Assembly (NCBI GenBank): GCA_039810085.1
Contig: JBDHWG010000002.1
Coordinates: 237,370-301,369 of the forward strand
DNA: 64,000 nt
Reading direction: 5' to 3'
Source: JBDHWG01 sp039810085
GTDB lineage: Bacteria; Chloroflexota; Anaerolineae; Epilineales; JAHCIE01
How positions within the stretch are numbered: position 1 is the stretch's first letter; each line of letters starts with the position of its first letter. The notes below the pieces were generated by a model. That model was given only the letters and a program-made list of their open reading frames with translations, was not told where the DNA came from and did no database searches. The position numbers and the translations under genes are program-made. Below, in pieces: positions 7,788 through 15,955 of this stretch.

Positions 7788-8629
7788 CAAGGCCGCTCGG
7801 TGGTCGTCAGGCCGCGCACGATAGCACGGGCCTTGACCCCCGCCATCATCACGCTGATGCCGGCCAGGTCCGGGCGCATCTCCCGCATGTCTTGCGCTGC
7901 GTGGAGCGCGGCGCTTCGCGCAACGCCCGCGAATAGCCGCCACGGAGCGTCGTGGCGAGCGCGTCGGACGCGCGCCGCCCAATAGTACCACCGGTCGATC
8001 ATTTTCGCCAAAGACGAGAGGGTATCGGCGCGCTGGTGATAGACGACGGCGTCCGGCGTGTAGACGAGGCGGTAGCCTGCCCGACGCAGCCGCAGCCCCA
8101 TTTCAACATCCTCGGCGTTGGTGCGGAGCCGGGTGTCGAAGCCGCCGACCGCGAACAATGCTCGGCGGCGGTAGGCGGCGCACAGACCGTGCAGATAGGG
8201 CGCGTTTGCCTGGCGGCGCGGTCCATGCCACTGGCGGGCGTGTCGAGCGCGCCAGGCATCGGCGCGGGTCACCTGGTGCGCCTCGACGCCGACGCCGCCG
8301 ACGCCAGCGATCTCAGGCGCATCGAACTCCGCCAGGAGCGCCTCAAGCATGTGGGCGTCCGCATAGGCGTCGCTGTCCACGAACACGAGAATGTCGCCGC
8401 AGGCGGCCACGAGCGCGGTGTTCCGCGCCGCCGATAGTCCTCGATTCACAGCGTGGGGAATGACCCGCGCCCCAGCCTGAGCGGCGAGAGCGCCCGAGCC
8501 ATCCGTCGAGCCGTCGTCGATGACGAGCAGCTCGTCCGGCGGGCGCGTCTGCCGCTGGAGCGTCGCGACAACCTCGCGGATCCATCTTGCGCCGTTGTAG
8601 CAGGGAACGGCGGCGCTCACACGGGCCAA
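7787..8629 (-). CDS. Family 2 glycosyltransferase
   Basis: A GT-A fold transferase of about 280 residues. It has the strand VSAAVPCYNGARWI, the nucleotide-binding LLVIDDGSTDGSG, NRGLSAARNTAL, the DxD-like VFVDSDAYAD and the acceptor-side GGFDTRLRTNAEDVEMGLRLRRAG. The reading frame stays open 84 bases further upstream, but that part would overlap the preceding gene. TTG 8629 or GTG 8620 place the conserved strand at the N-terminus as is normal; the ribosome-binding site is weak either way. The gene starts 16 bases after the pseudo-subtilase stop and overlaps the epimerase, so all are probably co-transcribed. It likely adds a sugar to a lipid- or protein-linked acceptor. Confidence 0.85.
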   Translation of the reverse strand: MARVSAAVPCYNGARWIREVVATLQRQTRPPDELLVIDDGSTDGSGALAAQAGARVIPHAVNRGLSAARNTALVAACGDILVFVDSDAYADAHMLEALLAEFDAPEIAGVGGVGVEAHQVTRADAWRARHARQWHGPRRQANAPYLHGLCAAYRRRALFAVGGFDTRLRTNAEDVEMGLRLRRAGYRLVYTPDAVVYHQRADTLSSLAKMIDRWYYWAARVRRARHDAPWRLFAGVARSAALHAAQDMREMRPDLAGISVMMAGVKARAIVRGLTTTERP

Positions 8630-8645
8630 ATGTTTTGCGCCGGGG

Positions 8646-10985
8646 TCACTGTCCGGCCGTTGGCGCAGCAATCGAGACACCGGGCAGATAGACTGAGTAG
8701 AGACGCGGCGCATAGACGACCGGCAGCGTGACAGTCTCAGGCGCGTTGCGATTGGTCATCGTGCTCGATATCTTGAGCGCCACGGGATAATACCCGTAGG
8801 GACGCTGCCCCGCGCCGTTGCCCAGGTTGACACAGACCTTGGCGTAAGAGGGCAAAGCGCCCCCGTAGTCGACAAGCTGGTCAGTGCTCCTCGCCGAGAA
8901 AGGCCCACTCACTGTCACCCAATCCTGGTCGGCCGTCGCCTCCACCTCGACCTTCCAGGTGACAGCGCCGGTGCGCTCGTTTTCGAGGCGGACACACTGC
9001 TGCCCCCCGGTGCGCGTCGTGATCGGCGTGATGCTCATCGCGCCGTGCAGCTCGTGAGTGGTATTCCAGAGGGTTCGCTCGGCGTTGATGCGCCCGCACC
9101 CCAGGTATTCGTTCCAACCCCGGCACGTGCTGGGGTAATCATAGCTATGATTCGCGGTATCCACTTTGTCCGCATTGTTGCGCAGCAAGTTCTCGATTTC
9201 GTCTGGCGACAGGTTCGGGTTCACCGAGCGGATGAGGCCCACCACGCCGGTGACGAGAGCGGCGGAGAATTCCGTGTCGCCGTACACCCAGGCAGGATCA
9301 ACCCTATCGGAAGGCTGGAGCCAGGGGAGGTTCGGGTTATTGATGCCCAGGATATAGGTCCGACCAGGCGCAGCCACATCGACCTCGCTGTTCTTGTAGG
9401 CGCTGTCTTGCCACCCGTCAGCCTGGTCGGTGGTTGAAACGGTAAGGACCTGCGGGAGCGAGGCGGGATATATATCATCGCCCGACTGCTCGCCGGGCAC
9501 ATTAGGATCGACATCTCCCACGGGCGCGACGACGACGATGCCATCTTGCCTGGCAAGCTGGATCTCCTGCCTTAGCAGTTGTTTGAATTGCTGCTCGCGC
9601 CCGCCGTTCGCGGCGAGCTTGAACCATAAGCTCACGAAGATAATGTCAGCGTGCTTCTCACGCGCCCATCGGATGGCGCTGATGATGTTGCTGGCATCCG
9701 CCATCCCTTCAGGTCCCCACCATACCGCCGGGTCGTACGGTCGAGTGATTCGCAGCGGCATGATCTTCGCGCCCCAATTGACGCCGAGGCCACCATTGGT
9801 GGTAAGGCCGTCTGGCTCAGCAGCGATGAGGCCGGCCAGAAAGGTGCCTTCGCCATAATCATCATTGATGTTCGAGGTGTTCGTGTCGAAGTTCCAGCCG
9901 TGCAAAGTCGGGTCTGTTTTATCAGTCCAGATGTGATTCTTCAGCTTGGGATGGTTGATGTCAGCGCCGTAACCTATCACGGCGATTGTCATCTCCGCAC
10001 CCGTGGTGACGTTCCACGCGCCCGACGCCTTGATATCGACCCAACGCTCAGAAGAATCGAAGCCATCATCGGCCCGCGTGTGATCCAGGTGCCATAGCAA
10101 GGACGCCGACGACTGCATCTCTGGCGAGGTTGTCACAATTTGGAAATAGACACTGGCGAGGGGCGTGGACGAGTTATCCAGGGAGGAGTAGAGACGCGCC
10201 TGGTAGCAGCCCACCGGCAGCCGCGTCACGTTTTGGATTGTGTTCGACGCCCGGTTGTAGCCCGCGACCGATACCGACCAGCCAGCGCCTAACTGCTCCT
10301 GGGGCGTGCGGTCGAGGAACGGGCCGAGGGAGTATACCTGGACGCGCAGAGTCTGGGCATCCATGTTCTCATAATCGATGTTAGCCCAGATGGCGCGACC
10401 GGCGTTAAAACGCGGCCCGTTGCACATGCCGACGAGGGCCAAACTATCCGCGCCCGTGCTAGGGTCCACGCCGCCCTGGCGGTCGCTCAGCCAAAAATGC
10501 GCGATCCGGTTGGGGGTCGTGCCCCCGGACTGGGAAGCAATCGATGGCGGCAGCGGCTGGACCATGTCCGCAGGATTGACTCTGGCCGTCGTTCGCGCCG
10601 CGTCCCCGTTCGATGCGTTCTTCTGGCTCTGCGCCGCGCGGCTGCGCATGGGGGCGGCAATCACCGGATTCACACTCGCCGCTTCCACAGCCGGGTCCGC
10701 TTGCAGCTGCGCCGCCACTGCGGTCTCAGCGCCGACCGGCGCCGCGAGGCGGTACAGTCCACCCATCTCACTCTGCGCTGGATACGTCCGCAGGATGCGA
10801 GATACCGCGCCCGTGTCCGCATTGTCGCGGAACCGAACGAGAACTTGTCCGGCGACGATATCGGATGCCTCGTCTCGACCTGTCTGAGGAAAGACATCGG
10901 CGGAAGCAATGAGGGGCAAACAGAACAGGCAGGCGACTACCAGGGCGGCGAAACCGCGTGGCAAGCCTGAGACGGCTTTGAACAT
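8646..10985 (-). CDS. Secreted subtilisin-like pseudoprotease (catalytic residues replaced)
   Basis: A 779-residue exported S8-fold protein. ATG 10985 with GGAG nine bases upstream opens a signal peptide (residues 1-30). Residues 45-110 look like an inhibitor-type propeptide, 160-285 are an inserted beta module beginning HFWLSDRQGG, and about 320-610 are the subtilase fold. At the four active-site positions the family residues are gone: the Asp motif reads AVIGYGAD (Gly338), the His motif DDYGEGTFLAG (Glu379), the oxyanion Asn motif APVGDVD (Asp491) and the Ser motif DTEFSAALVTG (Glu572). The fold-level phrases around them are kept. The C-terminus ends with a SVYLPGV tail. It should not cleave peptides; a binding or chaperone role is inference. 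It heads the glycan operon. Confidence 0.88.
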   Translation of the reverse strand: MFKAVSGLPRGFAALVVACLFCLPLIASADVFPQTGRDEASDIVAGQVLVRFRDNADTGAVSRILRTYPAQSEMGGLYRLAAPVGAETAVAAQLQADPAVEAASVNPVIAAPMRSRAAQSQKNASNGDAARTTARVNPADMVQPLPPSIASQSGGTTPNRIAHFWLSDRQGGVDPSTGADSLALVGMCNGPRFNAGRAIWANIDYENMDAQTLRVQVYSLGPFLDRTPQEQLGAGWSVSVAGYNRASNTIQNVTRLPVGCYQARLYSSLDNSSTPLASVYFQIVTTSPEMQSSASLLWHLDHTRADDGFDSSERWVDIKASGAWNVTTGAEMTIAVIGYGADINHPKLKNHIWTDKTDPTLHGWNFDTNTSNINDDYGEGTFLAGLIAAEPDGLTTNGGLGVNWGAKIMPLRITRPYDPAVWWGPEGMADASNIISAIRWAREKHADIIFVSLWFKLAANGGREQQFKQLLRQEIQLARQDGIVVVAPVGDVDPNVPGEQSGDDIYPASLPQVLTVSTTDQADGWQDSAYKNSEVDVAAPGRTYILGINNPNLPWLQPSDRVDPAWVYGDTEFSAALVTGVVGLIRSVNPNLSPDEIENLLRNNADKVDTANHSYDYPSTCRGWNEYLGCGRINAERTLWNTTHELHGAMSITPITTRTGGQQCVRLENERTGAVTWKVEVEATADQDWVTVSGPFSARSTDQLVDYGGALPSYAKVCVNLGNGAGQRPYGYYPVALKISSTMTNRNAPETVTLPVVYAPRLYSVYLPGVSIAAPTAGQ

Positions 10986-11052
10986 CTTGAATGTCTCCAA
11001 CAGTCCTTATCCCCTGTTCGCGCCGCACACCCTACGCCGCGAACGGTGGCAA

Positions 11053-11080
11053 ATTGTACGTCACGCTCGGAAATTCACAA
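11053..11080 (-). promoter_or_regulatory. Promoter for the pseudo-subtilase/glycan operon
   Basis: On the minus strand TTGTGA (11080-11075) and TACAAT (11058-11053) are 16 bases apart. The implied transcript starts about 60 bases upstream of ATG 10985. The spacing and -10 are good and the -35 is moderate. Confidence 0.5.
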
Positions 11081-11147
11081 ATTCGGCGCTCCTATCCGAG
11101 ACAGCACCCCACCGCTCGGACACACGTCTATAGTTAGAGACGCAGCC

Positions 11148-11169
11148 AGGGGCGTGGGGATACGCCCCT
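11148..11169. terminator. Small hairpin near the end of the FHA regulator gene
   Basis: AGGGGCGT at 11148-11155 pairs with ACGCCCCT at 11162-11169 around a 6-base loop. TTTT follows on the + side only. It lies 19 bases beyond the stop of the minus-strand gene at 11188, where the U-tract would be on the wrong side, so its use as a terminator is uncertain. Confidence 0.35.
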
Positions 11170-11187
11170 TTTCGCAAGACCGCAGCG

Positions 11188-11835
11188 CTACTCCTCTGGA
11201 TTATCCAGCATCAAGCCGTGGCCGCGCACGGTCACGATGTACTCGTGGTCGGGGTCAACCTCTTTGATACGGTCACGCAGCCGCCGCACCAGCGCGTCCA
11301 CCGCTTGCTCCGTCACTCCGCCGACAGCATCCGCCCAGACTGCGCGCACCACCTCATCGCGTGGACAGACGGTGTTCGCGCGCTCGTAGAGCAGTGTCAG
11401 CAGACTGTACTGGGGCGCGGACAGAGGCGGGGCCAGCTCAACGCCGTTGACAAGCACACGTTTGGTGCTCTCCTGGACGTAGATCCCCCGACGGTGCGCG
11501 GGGGACGGGGGAAGGGGGGCCGTCGACTCGGCATCGACGAACAACAGCTTGAAGCGCATGGCGATGCTGATCTCGTCGCCGTCGGTGAGAACGTACGGCT
11601 CGCTGATCGCCTGGCCGTTGACGTACGTCTTGTTCTTGCTTCCCTCGTCATACAGGATGTACTGTGTCCCACGACGTTCGACCCGCGCGTGGCGGCGCGA
11701 GACCTCCCGCGCCTCGAGTACGATGTCGCTCTCCGGGGTTCGCCCAATCGTCACAACGGGCCGCTCCAGCGCCCACTCGCGGCCTCCCGCCTGGCCGGCG
11801 CGCAGAATCAGCATGGGAATGTCTTTGATCGGCAT
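11188..11835 (-). CDS. FHA domain protein with C-terminal winged-helix DNA-binding domain
   Basis: A 215-residue cytosolic regulator. Residues 12-95 are a forkhead-associated domain with the phosphothreonine-pocket residues in IGRTPESDIVL, VSRRHARVE and GSKNKTYVNG. Residues 125-212 are an OmpR-type winged helix (LSAPQYSLLTLLYERAN, VVRAVWADA, VDALVRRLRDRI, VTVRGHGLML). FHA domains bind phosphothreonine, so the protein may switch gene expression when a kinase phosphorylates itself or a partner. The Ser/Thr kinase at 11961 is divergently transcribed 125 bases away. ATG 11835 has GGAAG five bases upstream. Replacing a receiver domain by FHA makes it EmbR-like in logic, though the domain order here is FHA first. 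Confidence 0.9.
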   Translation of the reverse strand: MPIKDIPMLILRAGQAGGREWALERPVVTIGRTPESDIVLEAREVSRRHARVERRGTQYILYDEGSKNKTYVNGQAISEPYVLTDGDEISIAMRFKLLFVDAESTAPLPPSPAHRRGIYVQESTKRVLVNGVELAPPLSAPQYSLLTLLYERANTVCPRDEVVRAVWADAVGGVTEQAVDALVRRLRDRIKEVDPDHEYIVTVRGHGLMLDNPEE

Positions 11836-11910
11836 AACGTCTTCCAACGCCCTCGGCCTGCCCAGGCCGACGCTTACCCTCTACCCTGCGGGCCGGCGCG
11901 CCGACCCCAT

Positions 11911-11939
11911 TTGACTCCACCCCTCTGGCGGGCTATCCT
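11911..11939 (+). promoter_or_regulatory. Promoter of the Ser/Thr kinase gene
   Basis: TTGACT at 11911-11916 and TATCCT at 11934-11939 have a 17-base spacer. Transcription would begin near 11946, downstream of the ATG at 11943. The kinase must then start at the GTG at 11961, which has GGGAGG four bases before it. Confidence 0.6.
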
Positions 11940-11960
11940 TCGATGACCGCGGGAGGGTCT

Positions 11961-12983
11961 GTGAGCGATACGACAATCGTAGGAGGGATTCTACGCGCCC
12001 GCTATCGAATCGTCCAACTCATCGGTGAGGGGGGGAGCGGCGCCGTTTATGCGGCAGAGGACATGCGGCTTGGCGGCCGGCTTTCGGCCATTAAGGAGAT
12101 TCGCCCCGATCCCTACGCCACCCAGGCCCAGCTCGCCCAGGCCCAGACCCAGTTCCGCCGCGAGGCCATGATCCTCGCCCGGCTGGACCATCCGAATCTC
12201 CCCAAAGTCTATGATTTCTTCGTCGAGGATGGGCGCAGCTACCTGGTGATGGATTACGTGGACGGGCCTGACTTGCGCCAGCTTGTGGACCAGGCCCGCG
12301 GACGCGGCGAGTTTCTGCCTGAGACGAGCGTCCTCGATTGGCTCTCCCAGCTTCTCGATGCCCTGGACTACCTGCACAACCAGTCGCCGCCGGTCATCCA
12401 CCGCGACGTCAAGCCCGCCAATATCAAGCTCACATCCCAGGGCCGCATCAAGCTCGTGGACTTCGGCCTCGTCAAGCCGCTAGACCCGGAAGACCCGCGC
12501 ACCATTACCGTCGTGCGCGGTGTCGGCTCCCTGCCCTACACACCGCTGGAGCAGTACGGCGGCGCTGACCACACACTCCCGCGCTCCGACATCTACGCCG
12601 TCGGCGCAACGCTCTATCACCTGCTCACCGGGCGCATTCCGGTGACGGCCCAGCAGCGATTCCTAGAACCTCAAAGCCTGATCGCGCCGCGCTCTCTCAA
12701 TCCGGCTATCTCGCCGACCGTCGAGAAAGCCATCGTCAGCGCCATGTCCATGCATCCGGACCAGCGCCCGTCCACCGTCGCCGATTTGCGCGCGCTGCTC
12801 GAACCAGAGCGGGGCGACGGCGGCGGAGCGAGGCAGCCCGACGTCTGGCTGCGCGCCATCCGCGACAATTTCTACCTCGTCCTCCTGGTGGCGCTTCTCC
12901 TCGGTCTGGCAATCTTTGCGACGGCGCGCAGCACGCCTTCGCTCACGGTCACGCCCACCCCCATCGCCACATCCCTTCCTTAA
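11961..12983 (+). CDS. Membrane-anchored Ser/Thr protein kinase (PknB type)
   Basis: A 340-residue Hanks-type kinase. It has the glycine-rich loop LIGEGGSGAVYAAE, the ATP lysine in AIKEI (Lys45), the catalytic loop HRDVKPANI (Asp149) and DFG (Asp167). An activation segment with TITVVRGVGSLPYTPLEQYGG and the helix SDIYAVGATLYHLLTG follow. After the kinase domain come a hydrophobic segment (NFYLVLLVALLLGLAIF, about 305-325) and a short Thr-Pro-rich outer tail, so it is membrane tethered without a sensor domain. GTG 11961 is chosen because the likely transcription start excludes ATG 11943. The divergent FHA regulator is the obvious candidate partner. Its stop codon overlaps that of the convergent GH3 gene. 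Confidence 0.9.
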   Translation: MSDTTIVGGILRARYRIVQLIGEGGSGAVYAAEDMRLGGRLSAIKEIRPDPYATQAQLAQAQTQFRREAMILARLDHPNLPKVYDFFVEDGRSYLVMDYVDGPDLRQLVDQARGRGEFLPETSVLDWLSQLLDALDYLHNQSPPVIHRDVKPANIKLTSQGRIKLVDFGLVKPLDPEDPRTITVVRGVGSLPYTPLEQYGGADHTLPRSDIYAVGATLYHLLTGRIPVTAQQRFLEPQSLIAPRSLNPAISPTVEKAIVSAMSMHPDQRPSTVADLRALLEPERGDGGGARQPDVWLRAIRDNFYLVLLVALLLGLAIFATARSTPSLTVTPTPIATSLP

Positions 12984-15676
12984 CGCCGCTGAAGCCAGAG
13001 CCAGGCGGCGGGCAGCAGGGCAAACAAACCGCTCAACAGCGGCGCAACCCACCAGACGCTACCATGCAGCGCGCCGAATGCCGCCGTGTTGATGAGATAG
13101 CCCACCAGGCCCCACGCCATCGCCAGCAGCAGCAGACGCACCGCCGTTGTGGGCGCGAGCGCTGCCCCACGCTGCCAGACGACAACCAACGCGCCCATGC
13201 CGACCATCGTCACGAGCGAGAGCGCCAGGCCGGCCCAGCCGCCATTGGACACCGGCGGGTCCGCTGGCGGCAGGACGACGACGGCTGTCGGCTTCACAGT
13301 CGGGGAAGGGCTTGGCGTCGCCGTTGGTTGGGGCGTCGCCGTCGGCTGGGGTGTCGGCACAGCCGTCACCGGCCCCTCGCCCTGAACCGCGAGAATGAGC
13401 GGCGCCGCGGTGGAAGTCCGCCCGGTCGTGGCAGCAATCTCAATCTGGCCGGGCCGCTCGAGGAACACCGTTGTCTCGGCGATGCCGTTGCGCGTCCCGA
13501 CTTCCTGGTTAGGCAGGTAGACGGCCGCCGCCCGGTAGAAGAACTGGAGGTTGACCCGCGTTCCATCCGGAACCGGATGGCCGTTGCGGTCGAGGATCGG
13601 ACCGGCGCGAACGGTGATCGTCTCGCCCACCTGGGCCTTGTCGCCGGACACCTTGTTCAACGCGCCAATGGGGATGGGGCGGCTGGAGTCTGGCTCCAAC
13701 ATCACCTGCAAATCGTAGATGCCTGGCACGCTGACGGGGGGTGAGCCGCGCGGCACGAATTCCTGGAACAACGCGCGCACCGACGCCTCCAGGAACGGCG
13801 CAGTCTTGCCATACAGAGCGTAGTAAGCGCCAAGTTTTCCAATCTCTGTCGCGTCCAGGTAGTAGGGGGCGCCGAAGGCCATCACGACGACACTCTTGTC
13901 TCCTAGCAGGGCGCTACGGTCGCGCAGGAACATGCGCAGCGCATCGGCGCTGGGGTCCTGGGCCGTGTCGAGCATGGCAAACACAAGCACAGTCGCCGCC
14001 TGCAGCCGCCCATCCAGGTCGCGGCGCTGCTCCTCGCTCAGCGAGCTTGCGGATGACAGGTAAGCCTTGAGGTCGCTAAACGTGATGCTGCTGATACGGT
14101 CAGGCGCGACGATGCCTGTGCCGCTCGGGCCGTACAGGCGCAGGATGATGCCCTCGAGCGCGTTGGGAGCGATGAGAGGCTCAGAAGGGCAGCCCCCGCA
14201 CTCGCTCGCTGAGCGCCCATCCGTCACGATGAGGATGCGGTCCGTTTCAGTCGGCCGCGCCAGACGCGCCGCGTTTTCCCGCGTCGGTGAGACGAGAGTG
14301 ACAACATCCCGCGCCACGTTATCGACCACGCGGGCGTCTCGCCCGACCCGCTCGCTCACGCGCCGGTCATCGACCAGCATGTTCGACGGCGTAAAGCTCG
14401 AGTACATCCGCCGCTTGAGCAACACGATGCGCTTGAGAGATGCCTCGACCCGTTCTCGGAACTGGGGATCCGTGCGGTACTGGTCGCGGAAGAACTCGAT
14501 GGCCAGGCGCATGTTGGCGAGCTGGTCAGGCCACTGGTCCCGGGCGCTGAACCGCGCGAGGTAGAGCACGTCATTACCGGCCAGGAACGCGTCACGAGCG
14601 ATACGCTTCTGGTTGAACGTCTCTTGCTTGGGATCGTAGAACTTGCGGACGGCAGGCGCGCCCAGGGCGTCACTGACGACAATGCCGCGCTCGTGCCACG
14701 CCTTCATGTCTTGAGAGTCGAGCAGCCGTTGCAGGCCGCCCTGGGCATCGAGGCTGATCGGCTGCCCAGGCGTGCGCTGCCAGGCGCCGTATCGCACGTG
14801 CGCCGACATCAGCCCATCCGTAATCTCCGTCGCGCCGTTCGGCGTCGACGATGTCGCTTGTAAGAACGGCGCTAAATCGACCCGCCGCAAATCGGTCTCA
14901 GGGCGGTCGACCGTCGCCACCTCGTCGTCGGCGCTGCGGTCGCTCGCGCCAATCCCCGGAAAGTGCTGCGCGATGGTGGCGACGCGCGCCACACTGCCCT
15001 GGTGTACACCCTGGATGAACGCGCGCCCGTTTCGCCCCACCCACTGCGGGTCGCCACCGAAGGCGCGGATGCCAAGGTCCCCGCTCTGGTTTGGGCGAGG
15101 CATAGCCAGCACGTCCAGCGACGGCCCAAGGAGCATGTTGACGCCCACCGCCGCGAGTTCCTGGCCGACAATGCGCCCAATGTCCAGGGTTGTCGTGTCG
15201 CTCCACGTCGCGCCCAGCGCCATGGGCGAGGGCAGCGGGGTGAACCCGTTGCGCAGCGCAGTGTAGGGGTAACCGTCGCCGGTCTGTTCCACGCCGACGA
15301 AAAGCGGGATGGGGTTCGCCGAATTCGCCTGGAGCGCGAGGTTTTGAAGCCCGTTGGTCAGCTGCGTCACTTGCTGCGGGGTGTCGCCTTCATTGCGGAA
15401 ATTACCGTTGGTCGGGCTGATAACCACGCCGCCAATTTTGTAGTCACGGATAAGGCCAGCAATGTCAGAGTTCGCGCCGATATCATCACCCTGGAAAGTG
15501 ACCAGGAACAGCTGCCCCACCTTCTCCTCGACGCTCATGCGATTGATGATCGCCTGAACAAGCGACTCCTCAACGCCGGTCTGCGCCTGTGCGCTCGACC
15601 CGGCGGCGACAACCAGAAGCGCGAGCAACACCAGAATTGCTCCGACGCGGACGCCATGTCCGCGCCATCGGCTCAC
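12980..15676 (-). CDS. Membrane-anchored glycoside hydrolase family 3-like protein
   Basis: An 898-residue exported protein. GTG 15676 has GGGGAG eight bases upstream and opens a signal peptide (VGAILVLLALLVVAAG). Residues 40-330 follow the GH3 barrel: MSVEEKVGQLFLVTF, IGGVVISPTN, PLFVGVEQTGDGYPY, the HFPGIG loop and, with the presumed nucleophile, GIVVSDALGA. The usual KH of KHFPG is QH, and the DSH that carries the acid/base histidine in NagZ-type enzymes is not present (RSADDEV instead). The middle has a GH3 C-terminal-like domain and an Ig-like domain (VSGDKAQVGETITVRAG). After a Thr-Pro linker come about three membrane helices. It may process glycan at the cell surface. A perfect TATAAT lies 43 bases upstream but has no good -35. 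Confidence 0.82.
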   Translation of the reverse strand: MSRWRGHGVRVGAILVLLALLVVAAGSSAQAQTGVEESLVQAIINRMSVEEKVGQLFLVTFQGDDIGANSDIAGLIRDYKIGGVVISPTNGNFRNEGDTPQQVTQLTNGLQNLALQANSANPIPLFVGVEQTGDGYPYTALRNGFTPLPSPMALGATWSDTTTLDIGRIVGQELAAVGVNMLLGPSLDVLAMPRPNQSGDLGIRAFGGDPQWVGRNGRAFIQGVHQGSVARVATIAQHFPGIGASDRSADDEVATVDRPETDLRRVDLAPFLQATSSTPNGATEITDGLMSAHVRYGAWQRTPGQPISLDAQGGLQRLLDSQDMKAWHERGIVVSDALGAPAVRKFYDPKQETFNQKRIARDAFLAGNDVLYLARFSARDQWPDQLANMRLAIEFFRDQYRTDPQFRERVEASLKRIVLLKRRMYSSFTPSNMLVDDRRVSERVGRDARVVDNVARDVVTLVSPTRENAARLARPTETDRILIVTDGRSASECGGCPSEPLIAPNALEGIILRLYGPSGTGIVAPDRISSITFSDLKAYLSSASSLSEEQRRDLDGRLQAATVLVFAMLDTAQDPSADALRMFLRDRSALLGDKSVVVMAFGAPYYLDATEIGKLGAYYALYGKTAPFLEASVRALFQEFVPRGSPPVSVPGIYDLQVMLEPDSSRPIPIGALNKVSGDKAQVGETITVRAGPILDRNGHPVPDGTRVNLQFFYRAAAVYLPNQEVGTRNGIAETTVFLERPGQIEIAATTGRTSTAAPLILAVQGEGPVTAVPTPQPTATPQPTATPSPSPTVKPTAVVVLPPADPPVSNGGWAGLALSLVTMVGMGALVVVWQRGAALAPTTAVRLLLLAMAWGLVGYLINTAAFGALHGSVWWVAPLLSGLFALLPAAWLWLQRR

Positions 15677-15895
15677 CCGACTAGCTCCCCGGCTGTGCTT
15701 CCATCGTCCCTTCACCACATTATACCCCACAATCCGGCGTCCCCCCGCGACTTCGCAGCACAAGTATAGTGACAACAAGCCAGGCGGTCAACGCTCACCC
15801 TACGCTCCTCCCCGTAGAGCAGCCGTAGGACAGCCAACAGGTATCCGCCGCTCTTTCATCGGGGTAAGCTTGCGTGAAATTGTAAAAATGTCTTG

Positions 15896-15924
15896 TTGAC
15901 GCGACAGAGTAATTAAGCTACGAT
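15896..15924 (+). promoter_or_regulatory. Strong promoter of the subtilase-CAP gene
   Basis: TTGACG at 15896-15901 and TACGAT at 15919-15924 are separated by exactly 17 bases in an AT-rich stretch. They are followed by the ribosome-binding sequence GTAGGAGG before ATG 15956. Confidence 0.7.
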
Positions 15925-15955
15925 TTTCACGTCTATGTAGGTAGGAGGACAAGCC

